Source of the DNA: Ehretia macrophylla
Taxonomy: Eukaryota; Streptophyta; Magnoliopsida; Boraginales; Ehretiaceae
NCBI GenBank assembly: GCA_037974665.1
Contig: CM075766.1
Location: 52,212,569 to 52,276,568 of the forward strand
Length of the DNA: 64,000 nt
Reading direction: 5' to 3'
Positions 47,775 to 57,403 of this stretch are shown piece after piece. The position numbers and the translations under genes were made by a program. The number at the start of each line of letters is the position of its first letter. The first letter of the stretch is position 1. The notes under the pieces are model-generated. The model saw nothing but the letters and a program-made list of their open reading frames with translations. It was not told the origin of the DNA and searched no databases.

Positions 47775-49598
47775 TCTGTTTATGTGCTATAGGACCTATA
47801 AAGTTATAATTTTGATGTCAATACTCCTAATACGTGCTAAATGTGCATTCATGAAATTTTCATAAAAAACGGAGTCAGAAATTTTATCGTTGATTTTTAG
47901 TGAATAGTGTTTTCAAAACACGTCCGCTAAAATTTTGAAACTGGTCTTTTTAACCCTTCTAGACCTAGTCAACGGACTTTAATAGACCTGTGTTTGATGG
48001 AAACGGTTTTAAAATTGGCTTAAGAATTTATTACGGTTTTTACACCGACTTTTGCGAAAATCAAGTTTTAAGCCGATTCGGTTGAAATTGTTGGATTGTA
48101 AAACTTCTTGTCACCTAAACATAATCCACTTGAGCTATCTTAGGAGTTGCATTTTTGTTTTCAACAAGAAGATAATTAAAATCTATTTAAAAGACAAGAA
48201 AATGATTTAAAGGACTAAATATTACTTTGACTTTGCATTTTATTTATTTGACCAAACTTTAAATTGCATATAGTCATCAACACACACTAAGCAAAGCACA
48301 AAACATACTCCAATTGCACACACAAGGCCGAGAGAAAGAAGGAGAAAAAGCCAAAGAGATTTTCAAGGTTTTTCAATCAATTTTTCAAAGAAAAACTTGG
48401 TTTTTTGTCCGTAGAACTTTGCATCGACTTGGATTCTGCTTGTTGGGCACGCATAGCATGCATTCCTAGGCTTATATCGCATCAAAGGTGAGAGAAAAAT
48501 TATGGATCTCAAAATGTCATTTTTATACTTTTGCTCATAAATAAAAATTTAACCGTTAGAATTGAAATATGATGATAGATTATTGCTCCTTGCATGCTAG
48601 GGATCATTTTGATGCAATACTACAAATTTCTGTCGGATGTAGCATAATATTTATTTTCTGGGTATTTAATTTTGATTAAAATGTTCAAAGTTGAATTAAA
48701 TGAGTTGTGTTGATCGAAATCGATTGCCGTCGATTTCTAAATACTTGATAATTACGTGTTAGCGCTGGTGTAATGCTGAATTTTCGATTACATTGTTCGT
48801 GTGAAAATCCAGAAAATCCAGCCAAGACATCCTAGGGTTTTAGGGTTATCGGGCATGATTTGGAGGTGTTCTGGTGGATTTACGAGAGGGCTAATGTAGT
48901 AGGTTGAATGGGTGAGTGATAGGAACTGATTTGGCAATGTTTGGATTAGTAGATTGTAAGTTATGAATTTTAGAAGTTTAGGTTGTCATTCTTTAATTTC
49001 TTGAACGATGCCTTTAGACGATTGGGTTGTGTTTGAGTGTTGAATGGTGAGTTGTTGATGAGTAATTTAGGGTTTAATTGCGTATATAACGTATGTCCGG
49101 TTAGATGGCCTACTTTGTCATCTAACTTCGTTGTTTGTTGTTTAATTAAATATTGATGTTATATTGATGTTATTGATTGATTATTATTGAGTTCGGGAAT
49201 CGGGCACTTTCGTTGTTGATCTCCCAATTGATTGATTGATGATTGATGATTGATGATGATTATGGAGTCTTGGTATGTGTGTGCCACCTCTCGGGCAGCG
49301 TTGGGCTGTCGGGTTGATAACGGCATGACTGCCATAGGCTACCCCCAGCTCGCATGACGGAGGTGTCATGGAGGGAGGGGCTAGTAAGGTACCTCGGGTG
49401 CGTGAGTAATGGGGAGTTATAAGAAGAACGGTTGAGATCGTGATGGTGTTTGGAGCTACACCAAATAGAGTATCCTTTATTGATTGGTTATATAGCTATG
49501 TGATGATAGTATTATTTGTGTTATTGTGTGTTTACTGACTCAAAGGATTATTCCAAGGAGTTTAGTAGACCTTGCTCGAGATCTATCGGATCCTCACT

Positions 49599-49618
49599 GG
49601 GCTTATGTATATAAGCCC
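49599..49618 (+). promoter_or_regulatory. Conserved LTR inverted repeat (E5 3' LTR)
   Basis: Perfect arms GGGCTTAT and ATAAGCCC around GTAT. In the 5' LTR one base of the right arm differs and leaves a G-T pair, so pairing is kept in both. Confidence 0.7.
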
Positions 49619-49633
49619 ACTCTCTATTATTGC

Positions 49634-49735
49634 ATGCTTATAGGTGTTGTAGAGCCGGATTACGGGTACGTGCCTCCTGAGGAGGAAAATGTGCCTTACG
49701 TGGACGAGTCATATGTTCCTGAGTCTTATCCATGA
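49634..49735 (+). other. Acidic 33-codon frame inside LTR (unrecognised)
   Basis: From ATG at 49634 to TGA at 49735 the frame reads MLIGVVEPDYGYVPP, then EEEN, then VPYVDESYVPESYP. It is acidic and rich in Y, P and V. The same 102-base frame with ATG and TGA in register is found in the E5 5' LTR and in all three E6 LTRs (54559-54660, 60223-60324, 63461-63562, minus). Against 63461-63562, codons 9-33 differ at 13 codons, of which 10 are synonymous, a coding-like pattern. An upstream in-frame ATG at 49526 gives a 69-codon version. ATG lies 16 bases after the inverted repeat; the CTTATAG/CTTACAG just after it could also be a splice acceptor. I do not know this peptide family. Confidence 0.55.
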
Positions 49736-50156
49736 TTTTATGTTGTTTAATGTCATGTACATTAGCTTAGTAGACTTTTATATGCTTTATGGTTCTTATT
49801 GTAATAGATGTGGAAAAGATGATGATCCAAATGATGTTAACTTAGTGGCTTTCTTTTGTCTATGGTTAAGTTGTTAGATGGGTCTCAACTTATTTTTGAA
49901 ATGTATGATAAGGTTGAGGTATTGTATGTTATGTTGGAACGGAGGCAGATAACGAAGACTGATTATTGTATATTACGGTTATGTTGTGTGTTGTTATGCT
50001 GTTGAGGAGTTGTTGTTTGTATGGTTATAGAATTGGATGTTTAATGTTATTAATGAGGTTGGTTTAGAACCTCGGAAATCTATTTACTGTCGTTATGCTG
50101 CCAAAATTCCGTTGCGTCCTGACTGATTGTAGGTGGGGTCGAGTTGGGGCGTGACA

Positions 50157-50570
50157 ATGCCCAAGTGGGTACAACCCTTTCCCTTAAAGGAGACTATCTC
50201 GTAGAGCGCTAAGGGTCTTGAGAACGATTTCCACCAAACATTGCTTGAGCTCACTTAGCCTTGGTCGAGGGTACAGACCTCTGGAAAAGCACTTTTCTAG
50301 CTTAATGAGAGAATACTGTTTTCAACGCTGGCATGAGCCATTCAAGTTCAGACTTTCTCCCTTCCTCCCTACCATGGGAAGAAATAGCTAAGAAAAAGGT
50401 AAATGGGGGATCAACAACAAAACATCTTCTTTCTTTGAGTCGAGTTTACACCTACCAACATAAGAGTGCTTCTAAGCGCTAGTGAACATGTAGAGAGAGG
50501 TTCGGCAGAAAGTCATTCGTACTAGAATAAAATGCTTCAGAAAGTACATCAAATAGGGAATCCATTCCTC
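50157..50570 (+). repeat. 3.3-kb tandem duplication, copy 1 (right part)
   Basis: Begins ATGCCCAAGTGGGTACAACC right after E5 and matches 53494-53906. It ends at CCATTCCTC, where copy 2 begins after five unmatched bases (50571-50575). Confidence 0.9.
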
Positions 50571-50778
50571 TATCTAGCGTAGCGATCACTGAACGATTTC
50601 TTCCAATGCTTATTATAAATATTCTTGGATGATATAGATGGTAGGAACAATGAAGCCGATTCTTCATCTACACTGGAGAACCGGCATCTCAAAAAGAAAG
50701 GAAAGCGAAAAGGTTCGCTGTCTTGGCTGAAACTGAAGAGGTTGAGTAGTCACTAATAATAATAGTATGCTTGCAAAG

Positions 50779-50865
50779 GTATGAAGTAAGTCGACTGATA
50801 AGGAGAGGTATGAAGTAAGTCGACTGATAAGGAAAGGTATGAAGTAAGTTGACTGATAGGGAGAG
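50779..50865 (+). repeat. 3 x 29-bp tandem repeat, copy 2
   Basis: Units at 50779-50807, 50808-50836 and 50837-50865, form GTATGAAGTAAGTCGACTGA + TAAGGAGAG; the same repeat as at 37620-37707. Confidence 0.9.
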
Positions 50866-50964
50866 GTTTGAATCCGCGTAAGTATTGGTCAAATATCGTC
50901 ATTGTAGCTCTAGTTCGAGGAGAAGAGCTGTCGTCCCCACAAGGGAGGTTAAAAAGATGGTCAA

Positions 50965-51168
50965 TTGGCCTCTTGGTATATGTACGGTAAGAACACTGCC
51001 TTTACTTATGTTGGCGAGGCAGTGAACATCTATTTCAGGAAAAGAAGGGCAAGAAGAAAGCGGCCATTTCCCGGGGTCAGACTCAGAAAGAAGTTACTGC
51101 CTCGGGAGCCCTGCATATGCCGAATACACTATTACAGGGGGTGGGATCCTGAATCTACTTTAGACTAG
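50965..51168 (+). CDS. Hypothetical 67-codon basic open frame, copy 2
   Basis: Counterpart of 37807-38010 with equal length, ending RGWDPESTLD. The differences change amino acids often. Function not recognised. Confidence 0.25.
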   Translation: MASWYMYGKNTAFTYVGEAVNIYFRKRRARRKRPFPGVRLRKKLLPREPCICRIHYYRGWDPESTLD

Positions 51169-52946
51169 CTTTACATTACGAAATACCACTCAGGGAGTTC
51201 AAGGGAAGAACCCACAACCCAATCTACGGCCGAATAGTAACACGTACATAAGCATACACACTTCAAGCAGAACTCAAAGCAATCATAGCGTTGATCCCCT
51301 TACCTACATAGCCATTCTTGCAGATCCGGGCGTTGCGTGGTTGTTTTGCAAGATCTCGCTTTCAGTTTGTAGAGTGGATCAAACAAACATGTGTTTAGCT
51401 TGATTCGTTGGTGCAGTCACTTCGTCATCTTATGATTTGAAACTCGATTCCACCTACACAAACAACGTGGTTGTTGCTTGGTGGGTCATTTCATTTGCTT
51501 TATGTCCTCCTTCAGTTTTCTAGTAGTAAGATCTGGCCTTTGGTTTTAAGATTGAATAAGTAGTCAACCTGTGCTTCAACGACGACATTCCAAGAAGAAA
51601 CCTCTGATTCTTAAATGGTTTACTTTATAGGCTAGTGAATGAGCTAAGTAGTTCGGAACCTTCCTAATTATGTATTATACCGGGAGACTCTATAATCTTC
51701 CCTTTTCTTCATTTCGGGACACGGGGAAAAGAAAGCATTTTTCCCTATTCCTTTCTGGATGACATAGGGATCTATTTTAATGAATTTCTTTATTTAGGGG
51801 GTACGGATGATCCTTTCCCTGCTTATTCCCTTATGTAATTGTTGTGCTTGCTCTTGCCGCATTCAAGAGTTTAGAAGTTGAGATTGACACCACTGACTTC
51901 AAGACCCAATCCAATACCCGATCATACGGATTTTCTTGTTGCCAAGTCGATACGACCAGACTCTGAACCCTCCACCGAAGCCAAAAGTGGAAAAGAAAAA
52001 GAGGCTCGAAGACCTGAAGTCGATCTGCGATATAGGAGTACTCCGCCGGGGAGCTGCACCAATGGAGTGACCGAGCAAGGGCTATGATCAGAGCCAAACA
52101 ACCGCGGAACTTGTTGCATGTACTCCTTTTTCTCTATACCCAAGTTTCTTAAATAAATATTAAGCTATGATTCATAAGAAACATCCGAACTTCCAATCTG
52201 AAGAGAGGGGGTAGCTTCATACCCTCAAACTGAACCCCGTGTGACTCTCTAGCTTGCGTTCGCTAACTGAAATGATTTGTCATCCAAGCTAACTTCACTT
52301 CTTTCCTAATCAGATTCTAGGGTGCTAGGATGTCCCACGTGGGGTCATCTGTCCCATCCCCACTTTCTATCATACCAGTGCACCATACTCTCTTACCAAA
52401 CTATATTCTAAAGAGAGTGTTTTCTGGCAACATAGTCTATTTTGAGCGCCCATAGATGTCGAACCTCTTGAACAACTTCCCATTAATGATTTAGAGGTCA
52501 CCCGGGCTAGCCCGGATCCGTCTCAAATGCTTACGAAGAAGGAAAAGTCTCCGCTCACTTAAAGGCTAAACCCGAAGCAAGCCTGAAGCAGTGTAGCAAG
52601 ACCTTCTATCCCTCCATTGAGGTCAAAGTTCTCTATTTACCCGTTGTTTGTCGGACCCGATTTCGTAGACAAGTGTTTGTCTGCCATTTCACAAAGGAAC
52701 TAGCCATTGGATATCTTGAATAGGAGACAGAAGGAAGTGACATCGTGCCCTAAGGCTTGATTGGCTAACCCGAACAAAGCACCCTAATAAAGGAAAAAAA
52801 GGCATTTAGGACATCAATCCCAAGAGGGAAAAAAATTGGCACGAGTAAGATGTCACTTATTAAAGCTAAAGCCAGTAGAAAAGATGCCAAGATCCATAAG
52901 CACTCCTAAGGCTTGGCAAGCTAGGTTTAGTGACTGGGGTGGACTT

Positions 52947-53138
52947 CTATTCTATACGATAGCACCAGTCCCCTTCCTCTTCCGATTGATTGATGGAGAT
53001 GGGGTTAAGGAAGGATGAGAGGAGCGCACGCCTTCGATAGTCAAATAGGGAAGTTGATGTAATAGGATTGACTTTCCGGGATTTCCAAAAAATGCCGCAC
53101 CCGGTTTTGCTCAACGACACCTTTCTCTCGCGAACCAT
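52947..53138 (-). CDS. Hypothetical 63-codon open frame, copy 2
   Basis: Counterpart of 39763-39954, starting MVRERKVSLSKTGCGIFWKS and ending EEEGDWCYRIE. No recognised domain. Confidence 0.2.
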   Translation of the reverse strand: MVRERKVSLSKTGCGIFWKSRKVNPITSTSLFDYRRRALLSSFLNPISINQSEEEGDWCYRIE

Positions 53139-53906
53139 ACTATGCTGGAAGGTGTAACGTATGGTCCTAGAATAAAGGACCTTCCCTCACAAGACGAAAA
53201 GCTTGTTTTTTTACCCCCACTCACTACCCCGGCTATTATAGCTTCAGTTCAAAATAGAACTTTTTCCCTCTATCCATCCCTTTATCTAATAAAGGGGCAG
53301 CCAACATTCGTTTTGTCGTCGTGATCTTTAGTGCATTCATAAGGCGGCTCAAACAAAAGCTGGATTGGCTCACCGAACACAAATCAAGTCGTAACTATAT
53401 TCCTTGCTAACCGGTCTTCTTTGAAGCATGCCCATCTGGGTACACTGATAGGGATTACCTTATCGCAAGTGAATCATTACCTTTCTTATAGAATGCCCAA
53501 GTGGGTACAACCCTTTCCCTTAAAGGAGACTATCTCGTAGAGCGCTAAGGGTCTTGAGAACGATTTCCACCAAACATTGCTTGAGCTCACTTAGCCTTGG
53601 TCGAGGGTACAGACCTATGGAAAAGAACTTTTCCAGCTTAATGAGAGAAGACTGTTTTCAACGCTGGCATGAGCCATTCAAGTTCGGACTTTCTCCTTTT
53701 CTCCCTACCATGGGAAGAAATAGCTAAGAAAAAGGTAAATGGGGGATCAACAACCGAACATCTTCTTTCTTTGAGTCGATTATACACCTACCAACATAAG
53801 AATGCTTCTAAGCGCTAGTGAACATGTAGAGAGAGGTTCGGCAGAAAGTCATTCGTACTAGAATAAAATGCTTTAGAAAGTACATCAAATAGGGAATCCA
53901 TTCCTC

Positions 53907-54121
53907 CTTTGAGAGTGGGTTACACACCGGAGGCGCTATCTCCATCAGAAAGCGACGTCGTAGATACTTCCAGTTGTGATTCTTTAGTCGACACTGCCAA
54001 TTTCTTCCAAATAACGGCTGAAGCATTCTAAGTTTTCCCATGATGCAAGCGGATACTTACCCTTTTGTTTGGGTCATACGTAGTCTCTTGTATCGGATAA
54101 AGGATGAAATGAGATTCCCAA
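53907..54121. other. Organelle-like DNA right of the duplication
   Basis: About 215 bases of the same style between the end of copy 2 and the start of the E6 LTR. The last five bases, CCCAA, would be the target duplication of E6 if its right end, outside the window, shows the same. No gene seen. Confidence 0.5.
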
Positions 54122-54558
54122 TGTCACGCCCCAACTCGACCCCACTTACGATCAGTCAGGACGCAACGGAATTTCGGCAGTATAACGACAGCAATTAGGA
54201 CACGAGGCTCTAAACCAATCTCTTTAGAACGTCATACATCAAACTCCATAAACAATCCCGACAATCAACTTCTTAATTAAGTTAACAACATACAACACAT
54301 CCATATTAACAATAATCAATCTTCAACACTCCATTAATAGTTATACGCCTCTGTTCCAACATAATTCATTAATTGAACATACATTTCAAAATAGATTATA
54401 AACTAACTTAGTAACCTATCATAGTCAAAAGAAGAACCACTAAGTTAGCAACAACTAGTTCATGATCATTACTACAACTTATACATCATTAACTATAAAG
54501 TAAATAAAAGGCAACTAGAATAAAATACAAGACTATAAGGTATACAACATCTCTAACA

Positions 54559-54660
54559 TCAAGGACAAGACTCTGGCACAAAGGACTCGTCCACATACGG
54601 CACATTCTCAGCTTCTTGAGGCACGTACCCGTAATCTTGCTCAATAACACCTGTATGCAT
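54559..54660 (-). other. Acidic LTR frame, E6 left copy
   Basis: 102 bases from ATG to TGA in register with the E5 frame; reads MHTGVIEQDYGYVPQ, EAEN, VPYVDESFVPESCP. Differences from E5 are mostly at third codon positions (TAC/TAT, TCA/TCC, CCT/CCG). Confidence 0.55.
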
Positions 54661-54675
54661 GCAATAATATAGAGT

Positions 54676-54696
54676 GAGCTTATATAAAACAAGCTC
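54676..54696 (-). promoter_or_regulatory. Conserved LTR inverted repeat (E6 left)
   Basis: Arms GAGCTT and AAGCTC around nine bases that contain TTATATAA-like text, in the context CCTCACT...ACTCTA. Confidence 0.65.
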
Positions 54697-56579
54697 AGTG
54701 AGGATCCGATAGATCTCTAACAGTATTTACTATACTCCTTTGAAATGATCCTTTGAGCAAGTAAACACACAATAAAACATCAATAACAATATAAACACAT
54801 AACTATAATGACCAATCAATAAAAGATACTCTAGTTGGTGTAGCTCCAAACGCGATCACGATCTCAACCATTCTTCTTGTAATTCCTCATTACTCACGCA
54901 TCCGAGGTACCTCACTAGCCTCGCCCTCCATGACACCTCCGTCATGCGAGCTGGAGGTAGTCTCTGGTTGTCATGCCGTTATCAACCAGACAGCCCGACG
55001 CTACCCGAGATGTGGAACACACATACCAAGACTCAGTAATAATAATAAACATCATTCATAGAGGACAATCTAGAAGAATCGCCTATCTCCCGGTTCATCA
55101 ATCATCAATCAATAATCATCAATTATCATCAATATAACATCAAATAATCAATTAAACAACAAACAAAAAAGTTAGATGACAAAGTAAGCCATCCAACTTT
55201 ACATGCATTAAACACGTAATCTAACCCTAGTCTAACCATTAACAACTCACAATTCAATCACTCAAATACCACCCAATCAACTAAAGGCTCAATTTAACAA
55301 TTTAAAGAAAGACAACCTAAACTTCAAATAGTCATATCTTACATTTCACTAATCCAAACAACTCCAAATCAGTTTCTAATAACACTCACCCATTCAATCA
55401 ACTACATTAAGCCTCTTGGAAACCAACCAAGACACATCAAAATCAAGCCCAACAACCCTAAAACCTCAATGCACCTAGGCTGAAATTTCTGAATTTTCAC
55501 ACAAACATCGCAATCGAAAATTCGGCATTATAACGGTGCTACCACGTAATTAACAAACTTTTAGAAATCGATGGCAATCGATTCCAACTATTACAACTTA
55601 AAATATTCAACAAATGGCCAATCTATCAACTTTAGATACCTGAAAAGAAAAATTTATGCTACAACGGTTCAAATCTCACAAGAATACATATAAATTATCC
55701 CTAGCATGCACTGAGCATTAATATAACTTCAAATTAACATTCTAACAGTTCAAAATGCAATTATAACCAAAAACATAAAAAAATGACTTTTGAGATCTAG
55801 AATTTTTTCTCTCAACTTTGATGCAAAATAAGCCTAGATATGCATGCAATGCGTGCCCAACAAGCGGAATCCAACTCGGCACAAAAAACTACGGACAAAA
55901 ACTAGCTTTTTCTATGAAAATTTGTATTGAAAACCTTTGAAATTCCTTTCTCTTTTCTCCCTTGAACCTCTCGGTTATGTGTGTGTTTTTGAGGGTGTGT
56001 GTGGTTTGTTAGCAGGTGTTGATGTATAAATAAGCTAAGGTCAAATAAATTGAAAGAAAGTCAAAGTTAATTTTAGTCTTTTAATTCTATTTTTAGTCTT
56101 TTAATTCATTTCTTGACTTTTTCTTGCTCAACTAATAAATTAACACCTAAATTAATTCTAGACAATATATTTTAGGTGACAAAGAGTGTTACATTAAAAT
56201 AGTTTTACCCGAGTTGGCTTAAAACTCGTTTTCTTGCAAAAGAAAGTGTAAAAATCTTTAAAATTCCAAAACCGATTCGAAATCCGTTTTAATCAAACAC
56301 AGATCTATTAATACCCAAGAACTAGGTTTTAAAATGTTTAAAACACCCCCGTAAAAATTTTAGCGGATAGGTGTTGAAAAACACTATTTATCAAAACCGA
56401 CGATAAAATTTATGATTCTGTTTTTTGATGAAAATTTCATAAATGCACACTTAGCATGTATTAGGAGTATTAATCACATATTTAACACATTCTAAGTCAT
56501 ATAGCACATAAATAGGTCAATTCACGTAAAACGAGGTAAAGCATGCAAATCGAGATAAAGCAAAATATGGGGTCTCACA

Positions 56580-57305
56580 TTCTTCCCCCTTAAAGAAATT
56601 TTGTCCCCGAAATTCTTACTTGAAGAACGGAAAAGATCTGGATACTGATGCTGCATCTGATCTCGCCTTTCCCAGGTAGCTTCCTCGATACCGTGATGCT
56701 TCCACAACACCTTGACTATCGGAATCTTCTTCGACTTTAACTCTCGTTCCATCTGATCAAGAATACGAATCAGCCGCTCATCATAGGTCAGATTTTCACG
56801 AAGCTGTAGTGGCTCTGTCTCAAGAATATGAGAAGGATCCGGATTATATTTTTGCAAATTAGATACATGAAATACATTGTGGACATTAGAGAAATTCTCT
56901 GATAAAGCCAACCGATATGCCAACTTGCCCACTCTGCCGGTAATCTCAAACGGCCCCACAAACCTCGGACTCAGCTTACTACCTTTACCATAACGAGAAA
57001 ACCCCTTACGAGGAGACAATCTCAAGAAAACGCGATCCCCGACTGCAAACTCCAATTCCCGACGACGCTTATCAGCATAACTCTTGAATCTACTCAGCGC
57101 CGTAAGCATTCTCTGCATGATCAACTGAACATTCTCAATCTTTTCCAGAAGCTCTGGCATAATAGTCGTATCAATAGTCTTCATCTCCCTTACTTCATCC
57201 CAATACAAAGGTGAACGACACTTACGACCGTAAAGAGCTACAAAAGGTGCCATCCCAATAGTAGCTTGATAACTATTATTATAGGCAAACTCGGCAAGTG
57301 GTAGA
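56580..57305 (-). pseudogene. E6 integrase/chromodomain block 1
   Basis: Encodes the later part of integrase and the chromodomain-like end: [17 protein letters not shown]-like start near 57240, GPY/F-like RFVGPFEITGRVGKLAY, FHVSNLQKYNPDPSHIL, and VLWKHHGIEEATWERR near 56680. The frame continues through the polypurine tract (56580-56590) into the LTR. It is a remnant that cannot act as an integrase, since the catalytic core is not included. Confidence 0.9.
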
Positions 57306-57403
57306 TGTCACGCCCCAACTCGACCCCACCTAAAATCAGTCAGGACGCAACGGAATTTTGGCAGTATAATGACAGTAATTAAGACACCGAGGCTCTAAAC
57401 CAA

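Larger units (their letters stand above)
40313..50156 (+). mobile_element. E5: Ty3/gypsy chromovirus with gag-pol
   Basis: A 9844-bp element with LTRs 40313-42750 and 47711-50156, a primer-site-like sequence near 42757, a repeat-rich leader, gag-pol 43045-47774 and a polypurine tract at 47699-47710. The flanks are ATGCT (40308-40312) and ATGCC (50157-50161), a 5-bp target duplication with one difference. The untouched target is seen at about 53494 in the duplicated host DNA. The family differs from E4 in LTR ends (TGTGAAACCCC to GGGCGTGACA) but has the same domain order. The LTR pair differs by a few per cent by eye. The coding part is broken in about four places. Confidence 0.94.
47711..50156 (+). 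repeat. E5 3' LTR
   Basis: 2446 bp, same order of parts as 40313-42750: donor-like AAAGGTGAGAG at 48485-48495, inverted repeat 49599-49618, acceptor-like CTTATAG at 49637-49643, acidic frame 49634-49735, end GGGGCGTGACA. Confidence 0.93.
50576..53906 (+). repeat. 3.3-kb tandem duplication, copy 2 (empty site kept)
   Basis: An uninterrupted 3.33-kb copy of 37418-40312 plus 50157-50570, of mitochondrial-like style, diverged by scattered substitutions and small gaps. The E5 target reads straight through at about 53487-53506. So the duplication preceded E5, or E5 arrived in one copy only. No recognised gene; open frames 50965-51168 and 52947-53138 (minus) pair with those of copy 1. Confidence 0.9.
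54122..56579 (-). repeat. E6 left LTR
   Basis: 2458 bp; on the minus strand TGTGAGACCCCATATTTTGC to GTTGGGGCGTGACA. Acidic frame at 54559-54660, inverted repeat 54676-54696. It is the most diverged of the three E6 LTRs. Confidence 0.9.

Noticed and set aside
49605-49614. TATATAAG in the E5/E6 LTR as the promoter TATA box
   Set aside because: It overlaps the inverted repeat, is absent in E4 and E1-E3 at this place, and lies far downstream of the leader and donor-like site. Possible but not supported enough to call.
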